NCBI GenBank assembly: GCA_964242625.1
Contig: CAXTAO010000039.1
Span: 1 to 13,700, forward strand
Source: JASLDZ01 sp964242625
GTDB taxonomy: Bacteria; Pseudomonadota; Alphaproteobacteria; Caulobacterales; Caulobacteraceae
Direction: 5' to 3'
Length of the DNA stretch: 13,700 nt
A model generated the notes under the pieces. The model saw only the letters and a program-made list of their open reading frames with translations, searched no databases and was not told the origin of the DNA. The position numbers and the translations under genes are program-made. How positions within the stretch are numbered: the stretch's first letter is position 1; the number at the start of each line of letters is the position of its first letter. Shown piece by piece: positions 6,063 to 12,375 of the stretch.

Positions 6063-7334
6063 ATGGTCCACATGCCTCGCAGGCTCCGCTCGGTCGCCCT
6101 CTTCCGCCAGCTCGGTCCAGGCCTGATCACCGGCGCGGCCGACGACGATCCGAGCGGGATCGCCACCTACAGCCAGGCGGGCGCCCAGTTCGGCTTCGGG
6201 CTGCTCTGGACCATGGTGCTGACCTACCCGCTGATGAGCGCGATCCAGCTGATCAGCGCGCATATCGGCCGGGTCACCGGGTGCGGGCTGGCCAAGAACA
6301 TGGCCGCGGTCATGCCGCGGTGGCTGGTGATCGGCCTCGTGGCGCTGCTCTTCATCGCGAACACGATCAACATCGGCGCGGACATCGCGGCGATGGGCGC
6401 GGCCGCCAAGCTCGTGCTCGGATGGGGCGACCACCTGTTCACCATCGTCTTCGCGGTGGTGTCGCTGCTGCTGCAGATGTTCGTGCCGTACCGGCGATAC
6501 GCGAGCATCTTGAAATGGCTCACGCTCGTGCTCCTCAGCTACGTCGCGCTCCTGTTCGTGGTCAGGGTCGACTGGCCGCTGGCCGTGCGGTCGCTGGTCT
6601 GGCCGGACCGTGTCCCGGTCGCGGCCGCCATCACGACCGTCGTCGCCGTGTTCGGCACCACGATCAGCCCGTACCTCTTCTTCTGGCAGAGCGCGCAGGA
6701 GGTGGAGGGCATGGTCGAGCATCCCTCCGAGAAGCCGCTGGTGAATGCGCCGCGCCAGGCGAAGCGCGAGTTCGCCCGCATGCGCCTGGACACCTTCTTC
6801 GGCATGGCGGTGTCCAACGTCGTGGCGCTCGCGGTGATGATCAGTGCGGCCGCGACCCTGCACGCCGCCGGCAAGACCGACGTGGCGACCGCGGCCGACG
6901 CGGCGCGGGCTCTGCAGCCCATCGCGGGGCGGTTCGCCTTCCTGCTGTTCAGTCTGGGCATCATCGGCACCGGCCTGCTCGCCGTCCCGGTGCTGGCCGG
7001 TTCGGCGGCCTTCGCCGTGGGAGAGACCTGCGGCTGGAAGTGCGGCCTGGAGCACACGCCGCGCGAGGCGTCCGGCTTCTACGGCGTGATCGCCGCCGCG
7101 ACGCTGATGGGCATCGCCATCGACTGGTCACCGCTCGACCCGATCAAGGCGCTGTTCTGGAGCGCGGTGATCAACGGAGTCGCGGCCGTGCCGATCATGG
7201 CGGCGATGATGGTCGTCGCCTCGCGAAGGGCGCAGATGGGCGAGTTCCGCAACGGCCCCGCCCTGCAGCTCTTCGGCTGGGCGGCGACGGGCGTCATGGC
7301 CCTGGCGGCCGCGGCGATGTTCATCTGGCGCTGA
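6063..7334 (+). CDS. NRAMP-fold transporter with non-canonical metal site
   Basis: 423-residue polytopic inner-membrane protein with about 11 hydrophobic segments, the size and layout of the NRAMP (SLC11) divalent-metal transporter family. Segment 1 reads 'GPGLITGAADDDPSGIATY' (18-36) where classical members have D-P-G-N: Asp29 is kept but the Asn position is Gly32. Segment 6 reads 'GTTISPYLFFWQS' (198-210) where classical members have A-x-x-M-P-H: the metal-binding Met is Ser202 and the His is Tyr204. Classical Mn2+/Fe2+ selectivity is therefore doubtful. It fits one of the divergent NRAMP-related clades, some of which move other ions such as Mg2+. The start is taken at 6063 with GGCGAG 6 nt upstream; an ATG at 6072 is an alternative. 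It is divergent from the hydrolase gene, with no partner gene next to it. Confidence 0.88.
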   Translation: MVHMPRRLRSVALFRQLGPGLITGAADDDPSGIATYSQAGAQFGFGLLWTMVLTYPLMSAIQLISAHIGRVTGCGLAKNMAAVMPRWLVIGLVALLFIANTINIGADIAAMGAAAKLVLGWGDHLFTIVFAVVSLLLQMFVPYRRYASILKWLTLVLLSYVALLFVVRVDWPLAVRSLVWPDRVPVAAAITTVVAVFGTTISPYLFFWQSAQEVEGMVEHPSEKPLVNAPRQAKREFARMRLDTFFGMAVSNVVALAVMISAAATLHAAGKTDVATAADAARALQPIAGRFAFLLFSLGIIGTGLLAVPVLAGSAAFAVGETCGWKCGLEHTPREASGFYGVIAAATLMGIAIDWSPLDPIKALFWSAVINGVAAVPIMAAMMVVASRRAQMGEFRNGPALQLFGWAATGVMALAAAAMFIWR

Positions 7335-7572
7335 GCGGCCGTGCCGTAACCCCCGGCTTAGCTCCGGGACGCGACCTTCGAGCGGTATCCGCACCGAGCT
7401 TCGCGGGCCCGTCCGCCGCTTGGAACATAGCCGCTCGGGCTCGCGACCAGAGACGGACGCCATGCCCCGCACCTCATCGCGCACGCGTCGAGACCGACTG
7501 TCCAGCGGATCGCAAAGCAGTCCCCGCCAACCTCCGCGGCAACGGTCAAGCTATCCAGTGGGGTTGGAGAAC
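7335..7572. other. Intergenic stretch between transporter and tRNA-Arg
   Basis: No convincing gene is seen here. It holds a short hairpin (CCCGG 7352-7356 with CCGGG 7364-7368) soon after the transporter stop, and a 7-bp inverted repeat CGAGCGG (7379-7385) / CCGCTCG (7431-7437) with a 45-nt interior. Either could help end transcription from the converging genes, but neither has a T run. A small structured RNA cannot be excluded. Confidence 0.3.
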
Positions 7573-7649
7573 TGGCGCGCCCGGAACGATTCGAACGTCC
7601 GACCCTCAGATTCGTAGTCTGATGCTCTATCCAGCTGAGCTACGGGCGC
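7573..7649 (-). tRNA. tRNA-Arg (anticodon ACG)
   Basis: A 77-nt cloverleaf including an encoded CCA end. The acceptor stem GCGCCCG (5' end at 7649) pairs with CGGGCGC (7577-7583), followed by discriminator G (7576) and CCA (7573-7575 on the minus strand). The D arm is GCTC-AGCTGGATA-GAGC. The anticodon stem TCAGA/TCTGA encloses loop CTACGAA, with anticodon ACG. The T arm is GGACG-TTCGAAT-CGTTC, with one G-T pair. The ACG anticodon is normally edited to ICG by TadA and reads CGU, CGC and CGA, which suits a GC-rich genome. A promoter-like element lies just upstream (7674-7701). Confidence 0.97.
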
Positions 7650-7673
7650 GCGCCGCCGGGCGGCGAGCGGCGG

Positions 7674-7701
7674 GGATAGCGCAGGGGTGGGAGGCGTGCA
7701 A
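7674..7701 (-). promoter_or_regulatory. Promoter of tRNA-Arg
   Basis: On the minus strand, TTGCAC (7701-7696) and CTATCC (7679-7674) are separated by 16 nt and lie about 25 nt before the tRNA 5' end. The extended -10 GCTATCCC resembles the alphaproteobacterial housekeeping -10 described in Caulobacter (GCTANAWC). The same -10 and the same spacing recur before rpmH, which supports both. Confidence 0.5.
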
Positions 7702-7763
7702 GCGCTTGGGAGCGAGGCGGGCGGCACGCTATGCAAGGGCCTTCCCCCCGGAGCGCCTCGACC

Positions 7764-9467
7764 ATGATCCGTCCTCGCAGTCGGTTCGCCGCTCCAGCCC
7801 TCGCCCTAGCGCTGGTGACGGCGGGCGGGAGCGCGCAGGCGCAGGCGGTCGGGACGGCGACGTCATCGGCGGCGTCGAACGCGATGGTGGCCGCGGCCGA
7901 TCCGCGGGCGGTGGACGCCGGGCTGGCCGTGTTGCGGGCGGGGGGGACGGCGGCGGACGCCGCGGTGGCGGTGCAGGCGGTGCTGGGGCTGGTCGAGCCG
8001 CAGAGCTCCGGCCTGGGCGGCGGCGCCTTCATGCTTTGGCGGGACGGGCGAACCGGGCGGATGACGGCCTTCGACGGGCGCGAGACGGCCCCCGCCGCGG
8101 CCACCGCCGACCTGTTCAAGGGGCCGGACGGACGCGACCTGGGCTTCGCGCAGGCGGTGCTGTCCGGGCGCTCGACGGGCGCCCCGGGCGCGATCGCCAT
8201 GCTGGCGCAGGCGCAACGCGAGCATGGCCGCCGGCCGTGGGCCTCGCTGTTCGACGAGGGCGAGCGGCTGGCCACCGGCGGCTTCGTCGTGGGCGGCCGG
8301 CTCGGCGAAGCGGCGAGCGGCCCCTTCCCCCAGGCGCAGACCGCAGACGCCTCCGCCTATCTCACCAAGCCGGACGGCGCGCGCGTGAGGCAGGGCGACG
8401 TGCTGAGGAACCCGGCCTATGCGGACAGCCTGCGCCGGATCGCGGCGCAGGGTCCGGCGGGGCTGCTTACGGGGCCGATCGCGCGCGACCTCGTGGCCAA
8501 GACGCGCGAGGGGTTGGCAGGCTCGCTCACGACCGCCGATCTCGCCGGCTACCGACCGGTCGAGCGCGAGGTGCTGTGCCGGCCGTACCGGGCGTACCGC
8601 GTGTGCTCCGTCCCGCCGCCGGCGGGCGGGGTGGGCGTGCTGGAGATCCTCGGGCTTCTGGAGCGGACGGACATCGCGTCGCGCGGCCCCGACGATCCGC
8701 AGGCCTGGGTGGAGTTCGCGCAGGCGAGCCGGCTCGGCTACGCCGACCGGGACCGCTACGTGGGCGACCCGGCCTTCGTCTCCGTGCCCGTGGCGGGGAT
8801 GACCGACCCCGTCTATCTTGATGCGCGGGCGCGGGCCGTGGCGTCGCTGAGGGGGGCCAAGGTGCAGGCGGGCTCGCCCCCCGGCGCGCCGGGGGCGGGG
8901 CCGGACCGCACGGCCGAGCCCGGCGGCACCACGCACTTCGTGATCGCCGACGCGTTCGGGAACGTGCTCACCATGACCACCACGGTGGAGAGCGTGTTCG
9001 GCTCCGGCCGCATGACGCACGGCTTCTTCCTGAACAACCAGCTCACCGACTTCTCCTGGGGCGGCAAGGGCGGCGCCTCCGCCAATGCGCCGGCGGCCGG
9101 CAAGCGGCCGCGCTCGTCCATGAGCCCGGTGATCATCCTGGACCGTGAGGGACGCTTCGTGGCGGCGTTGGGCTCGCCCGGCGGCAACTCGATCATCGCT
9201 TATGTCGTGAAGGCGATCGTGGGCTTCGTGGACTGGCGCATGCCCATGCAGGCGGCGGTGGCCCTGCCGAACCTCGTGGCGCGCGGCGACGTGGTGTCGC
9301 TGGAGGCGGGCGCGCCCGAGCGCGTGGCCGCGGCGCTGCGTGCGGCCGGGCTCACCGTGCGCACCGACCAGGGCGAAGCGTCGGGCCTGCACGCGATCGT
9401 CAAGACGCCGGCGGGCTACGTCGGCGCGGCCGACCCGCGGCGCGAGGGTGTGGCGCGGGGGTACTGA
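7764..9467 (+). CDS. ggt: Gamma-glutamyltransferase
   Basis: Periplasmic N-terminal-nucleophile enzyme that cleaves gamma-glutamyl bonds (glutathione and related compounds) by hydrolysis or transfer. The 567-residue precursor starts with a signal peptide (about 1-26, ending in 'SAQA'). The large subunit carries 'SSGLGGGAFML' (81-91) and 'FDGRETAPAA' (103-112) with the substrate-binding Arg106. Self-cleavage is expected before Thr389 in 'PGGTTHFVIADAFGN', giving the small subunit. The small subunit contains 'FFLNNQLTDFSW', 'RPRSSMSPVI' and 'SPGGNSIIAYV', matching the substrate-binding blocks of the family. The ATG at 7764 is chosen over one at 7731 because the signal peptide begins there and GGAG lies 10 nt upstream. 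It converges on the histidine-kinase gene with only a 19-nt gap. It stands alone, with no glutathione gene nearby. Confidence 0.94.
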   Translation: MIRPRSRFAAPALALALVTAGGSAQAQAVGTATSSAASNAMVAAADPRAVDAGLAVLRAGGTAADAAVAVQAVLGLVEPQSSGLGGGAFMLWRDGRTGRMTAFDGRETAPAAATADLFKGPDGRDLGFAQAVLSGRSTGAPGAIAMLAQAQREHGRRPWASLFDEGERLATGGFVVGGRLGEAASGPFPQAQTADASAYLTKPDGARVRQGDVLRNPAYADSLRRIAAQGPAGLLTGPIARDLVAKTREGLAGSLTTADLAGYRPVEREVLCRPYRAYRVCSVPPPAGGVGVLEILGLLERTDIASRGPDDPQAWVEFAQASRLGYADRDRYVGDPAFVSVPVAGMTDPVYLDARARAVASLRGAKVQAGSPPGAPGAGPDRTAEPGGTTHFVIADAFGNVLTMTTTVESVFGSGRMTHGFFLNNQLTDFSWGGKGGASANAPAAGKRPRSSMSPVIILDREGRFVAALGSPGGNSIIAYVVKAIVGFVDWRMPMQAAVALPNLVARGDVVSLEAGAPERVAAALRAAGLTVRTDQGEASGLHAIVKTPAGYVGAADPRREGVARGY

Positions 9468-9486
9468 GGCCGGCGGCGCCGCGCGC

Positions 9487-10920
9487 TCAGATGCTCGGGA
9501 GGGTGAGGCGGAAGGTGCTGCCCTCCGGCCCGGTGCGCAGGAGCTCCAGCTCGCCGCCGTGGCCGCGAGCGAGGTCGCGCGACACCGCCAACCCCAGGCC
9601 GGAGCCGCCCGGGGACGCGGCGCCGCCGAACGGCTGGAACAGTCGCGGGCGCACGCGCTCGGCCACGCCCGGCCCGTCGTCCGACACGTCGACGAGGGCG
9701 CGGCCGCCCTCGCGCGCCGCAGCGAGGCCGACCACGCCTTCGGTCCGGCCCGCGCCCTCGATCGCCTGCCGGGCGTTGCGGAACAGATTGACGAGCATGC
9801 GGTCGAGCTGGTCGGCGTCGGCGCTGACCGACACCCGGGCGGAGGCGTCGAGCTCCAGGCGCACGCCGTCGGGCTTGAGCCCCGCGTCCTCCGCCGCCTC
9901 GCGCGCGGCCGTCTCGAGCGCCACGGGCCGGATCTGCGGCGGCGGCTCTTCCGAGCGGCCATAGGTGAGCACGTCTTCCGCCAGGCGGGCGGCGCGGTCG
10001 AGGGCGCGCTCCAGCCGCGGAAGGGAGTGCGCCACGCGGGGGTCGCCGAGCTCGGCGAGGGGGCCGGCCAGGCGGTCGGACGCCATGCGCGCGCTGGTGA
10101 GCATGTTGCGCAGGTCGTGGTTGATCTTGGCCACCGCCTCGCCCAGCGCCGCCAACCGCCCCTTGGACTGGAGCGCTGCCAGGAGGTCCTCCTGCATGCG
10201 TGCGAGCTCCGCCTCGGCGCGGCCGATCTCGTCGCGACGGCCGCTGGAGGTGATCCGCGCGGCGGGGTCCTCCGGGCGGGCGCGGAACCGCTCCATGGAG
10301 GCGGTGATCCGCTGCATGGGCGCGACCAGGAGCGCGTTGAGCGACAGGTAGACGACGAGCCCCGCGAGAGCCGCCAGGACCAGCGCCACCGCCAGCAGAC
10401 GGACCAGGTAGCCCGCCAGCTCGCGCTTGAGCGGGGCCTCGGGAACGACGATCTCCACGAAGTCGCCGGAACGGAAGCGCGGCTGGGCCACCACGCGCAG
10501 GGTGCGGCCTCCGTGCGCCCCGTCAGCGGTCAGCGTCTCGAACGGCGCAAGCGCGCGGGCGGCGGGGTCGGGCCGGCGCAGGTCCACCAGCTCGGGCGTG
10601 CGGATGGTGCGCGGCGCGGTCAGCAGCAGCCGGCGCACGCCGCCGGACTGGACGGACACGCTGATCACGCCCGCGCCCGCGAGGAGCTCACCCGCCAGCC
10701 GCTCGGGCACCGCACCTGCGGGCGACGCCTCCACGGCGAGGGAGGCCACTTCCGCCAAGCGGACGCGGTCGGTCAGCCAGCCCTCCTCGAACCGCGCCAG
10801 CGACGGCGCGATGATCAACAGCGCGGCCGCCATGACGAAGGCGATGGTGAGGCCCAGCAGCCGGGCGGAGAGCCCGACCGGCGGCTTCAGTCGCCCGACC
10901 CAGGCGGGGAGGCGCGCCAC
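9487..10920 (-). CDS. Membrane sensor histidine kinase (orphan)
   Basis: 477-residue two-component sensor. Layout: a membrane segment at about 19-39, a periplasmic sensing region at about 40-170, a second membrane segment at about 172-195, a HAMP-like linker at about 196-248, then the dimerisation/phosphoacceptor domain with His268 in 'AKINHDLRNMLTSAR'. The ATPase domain has the N box 'NLFRNARQAI' (378-387), G1 'DDGPGV' (414-419), F box 'LFQPF' (427-431) and G2 'GGSGLGLAVS' (438-447), so it should be an active kinase. No response regulator gene is adjacent, so the partner is unknown. Translation appears to begin at a GTG (10918-10920), 7 nt after the stop of the upstream TVP38-like gene, with no clear ribosome-binding site; translational coupling is likely. 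The signal sensed is unknown. Confidence 0.9.
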   Translation of the reverse strand: MARLPAWVGRLKPPVGLSARLLGLTIAFVMAAALLIIAPSLARFEEGWLTDRVRLAEVASLAVEASPAGAVPERLAGELLAGAGVISVSVQSGGVRRLLLTAPRTIRTPELVDLRRPDPAARALAPFETLTADGAHGGRTLRVVAQPRFRSGDFVEIVVPEAPLKRELAGYLVRLLAVALVLAALAGLVVYLSLNALLVAPMQRITASMERFRARPEDPAARITSSGRRDEIGRAEAELARMQEDLLAALQSKGRLAALGEAVAKINHDLRNMLTSARMASDRLAGPLAELGDPRVAHSLPRLERALDRAARLAEDVLTYGRSEEPPPQIRPVALETAAREAAEDAGLKPDGVRLELDASARVSVSADADQLDRMLVNLFRNARQAIEGAGRTEGVVGLAAAREGGRALVDVSDDGPGVAERVRPRLFQPFGGAASPGGSGLGLAVSRDLARGHGGELELLRTGPEGSTFRLTLPSI

Positions 10921-10927
10921 GGCGGCT

Positions 10928-11728
10928 TCAGGCGCGCCCCGGCGTCGGCGCCGGCGCGCCCCGGCGCGCCAGGTGCAGCCGCCACAGGAGCGGCGCCGAG
11001 GCGAGGAGCGCGAGCGCGACCACCGGGCCGTAGACCTCCGGCCGCACCAGGGCGTGCAGGTCCACCGCGCCGGTCTTCTTGAATACGGCGTGGAGGCCCT
11101 GGCCCGTCCAGGTGTAGATCAGCGTCGAAGGCGTGATCCCGACCACGGTCGCCAGCACGTAGGGGCCGAGCTTCATCCTCACCACGCCCGCCAGCAGGTT
11201 CACCAGCGCGAACGGCACGGCCGGCATCAGCCGCAGCGCCAGGAGCGTCGACAGGGTGTGCTCGCGCGCTCCCGCCTGCAGGCGGGAGAGCACGCCCTCG
11301 CGCTGCTCCAGGTGACGCGCGATGGCGTCGCCCACGGCGGTGCGCGCCACCAGGAACATGGCCACCGCACCCGTCGAGGCGCCCGCGACGGCCGCCGCCG
11401 CGCCCTCCCAAACACCGAAGAAGTAGCCGCCCGACAGGCTCATCAGGAGCGCGCCCGGAATGGAGAGGGCGACCAGCACGGCGTAGGCGGCCATGTAGAT
11501 CTCGACGGACAGCACCGGGTGCGCGTGCACGTAGGCGGTGAGCGCGTGGCGTCGCTCGCGCAGCTCCTCCAGCGAAAGGTGGCGCCAGGCTCCGCTCAGC
11601 AGGATGGCCAATGACGCCAGGAGCAGGATAAGGAGGAAGACGCCCGCAAGGAGGGCGCGTGCACGGCTCGGCCGGGCCCCGTCGACGCCCTCCTGCGGTT
11701 GACGCCCCGACCCGCTTCGCCTATCCAC
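10928..11728 (-). CDS. TVP38/TMEM64-family (VTT/DedA-like) membrane protein
   Basis: 266-residue inner-membrane protein of the SNARE-associated/VTT domain family, whose members are related to DedA proteins and are linked in other systems to lipid movement or membrane homeostasis. The hydrophobic start is at about 24-46. The signature follows: 'SIPGALLMSLSGGYFFG' (89-105), then 'TGAVAMFLVAR' (119-129), and 'LALRLMPAVPFALVNLLAG' (163-181) with the family-typical Arg166, two prolines, Asn177 and Gly181. The frame stays open further upstream into the rpmH region, but GTG at 11726-11728 has GAG 5 nt before it (within GGAAAAGAG) and gives a normal-length protein that does not overlap rpmH. It is the first gene of a pair with the histidine kinase. 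Confidence 0.87.
   Translation of the reverse strand: MDRRSGSGRQPQEGVDGARPSRARALLAGVFLLILLLASLAILLSGAWRHLSLEELRERRHALTAYVHAHPVLSVEIYMAAYAVLVALSIPGALLMSLSGGYFFGVWEGAAAAVAGASTGAVAMFLVARTAVGDAIARHLEQREGVLSRLQAGAREHTLSTLLALRLMPAVPFALVNLLAGVVRMKLGPYVLATVVGITPSTLIYTWTGQGLHAVFKKTGAVDLHALVRPEVYGPVVALALLASAPLLWRLHLARRGAPAPTPGRA
11699..11726 (+). promoter_or_regulatory. Promoter of rpmH
   Basis: TTGACG (11699-11704) and CTATCC (11721-11726) with a 16-nt spacer, about 48 nt before the rpmH start. The -35 is a 5-of-6 match to TTGACA and fits the alphaproteobacterial TTGACGS form. The -10 and spacing equal those of the tRNA-Arg promoter. The -10 touches the GTG start codon (11726-11728) of the divergent TVP38-like gene, so the promoter lies inside that gene's 5' end. 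Confidence 0.55.
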
Positions 11729-11773
11729 GCGCGCTCTTTTCCAGACCACCTCGAGTAGACCCCGGAGCCACCC

Positions 11774-11908
11774 GTGAAGCGGACCTATCAGCCGAGTCGT
11801 TTGGTGCGCAAGCGCCGCCACGGCTACCGCGCGCGCATGGCCACCAAGAACGGCCAGAAGGTCATCCAGCGCCGCCGCGCCAAGGGCCGCAAGCGCCTGT
11901 CGGCCTGA
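11774..11908 (+). CDS. rpmH: 50S ribosomal protein L34
   Basis: A 44-residue, highly basic ribosomal large-subunit protein. It reads as the classic L34 sequence: 'KRTYQPSRLVRKRRHGYRAR' (2-21), followed by 'MATKNGQKVIQRRRAKGRKR' (22-41) and ending in LSA. The start is GTG at 11774 with GGAG (11764-11767) 6 nt upstream. It is the first gene of the conserved rpmH-rnpA-yidC block; rnpA starts 2 nt after its stop. Confidence 0.97.
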   Translation: MKRTYQPSRLVRKRRHGYRARMATKNGQKVIQRRRAKGRKRLSA

Positions 11909-11910
11909 TC

Positions 11911-12375
11911 GTGTCGGACGCGCCCGCCCCCGCGGGGGCGGGCGCTCCCGCGAAGCCTGAGCCTCCCAAGCTCCGCCGGCTGCTGAAGCGGGCGGAGTTT
12001 CTGCATGTGGCCGCCGGGATCAGCGCCGCCCGCGGCGCTGTGGTCGTGCAGTCCCGCGAGGCGCAGGCGCCCACGCCGCCCGACGCTTTGGCGGTCGGCT
12101 TCACCGCCACGCGCAAGATCGGCGGCGCCGTGGTCCGCAACCGCGCCAAGCGCCGGTTGCGCGAGGCGGCCCGCGCGCTCCTGCCCCTTCACGGCCAAGT
12201 CGGTCGCGCCTACGTGTTCGTGGCGCGAGCGGGCACGCCTTCCCGCCCCTGGGAGCGGCTGCTAGACGACGTGCGACAAGCCCTCCAGGCGCTGGAGGCC
12301 GGCGGCGACACGCGCCGCCCGCCGCCCCGCGACAGGCGCCCCCGCTCCTCCGGTCCGAAACCGTCCCATGGATAA
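11911..12375 (+). CDS. rnpA: Ribonuclease P protein component
   Basis: Protein subunit that binds the RNase P RNA and the 5' leader of precursor tRNAs during 5' maturation. 154 residues. The core starts at 'LRRLLKRAEFLHVAAG' (21-36), and the family hallmark 'RNRAKRRLREAARAL' (76-90) contains the RNR motif. 'YVFVARAGTP' and 'ERLLDDVRQAL' complete the fold. Compared with usual RnpA, the protein has an extra Ala/Pro-rich N-terminus (about 1-20) and a disordered Arg/Pro-rich tail (about 131-154). The start is taken as GTG at 11911, 2 nt after the rpmH stop; no other start precedes the conserved core. No clear ribosome-binding site is seen, so coupling to rpmH translation is likely. The tail overlaps the yidC start by 8 nt. 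Confidence 0.95.
   Translation: MSDAPAPAGAGAPAKPEPPKLRRLLKRAEFLHVAAGISAARGAVVVQSREAQAPTPPDALAVGFTATRKIGGAVVRNRAKRRLREAARALLPLHGQVGRAYVFVARAGTPSRPWERLLDDVRQALQALEAGGDTRRPPPRDRRPRSSGPKPSHG

Noticed and set aside
7573..7649. tRNA-Arg as an integration site for a mobile element
   Set aside because: No integrase gene and no duplicated tRNA 3' end was seen in the flanks.
6005..8821. A 938-codon open frame on the + strand across the transporter, the tRNA gene and ggt
   Set aside because: It crosses a tRNA gene and overlaps two clear genes in a different frame; composition is Arg/Gly-rich with no recognisable motif.
7863..9962. A 699-codon open frame on the - strand opposite ggt
   Set aside because: Antisense to the gamma-glutamyltransferase and overlapping the kinase gene; His/Arg-rich shadow translation.
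9340..11082. A 580-codon open frame on the + strand opposite the histidine kinase
   Set aside because: The minus strand encodes a complete kinase with all boxes here; the opposite frame has no domain.
11659..12375. An extended rnpA start reaching back through rpmH to 11659
   Set aside because: It would overlap all of rpmH in another frame and begin within the divergent gene; the GTG at 11911 just before the conserved core is far more likely.
11774..12375. A replication origin next to rpmH
   Set aside because: rpmH lies near dnaA/oriC in some bacteria, but no DnaA-box cluster, AT-rich stretch or dnaA gene is visible here.
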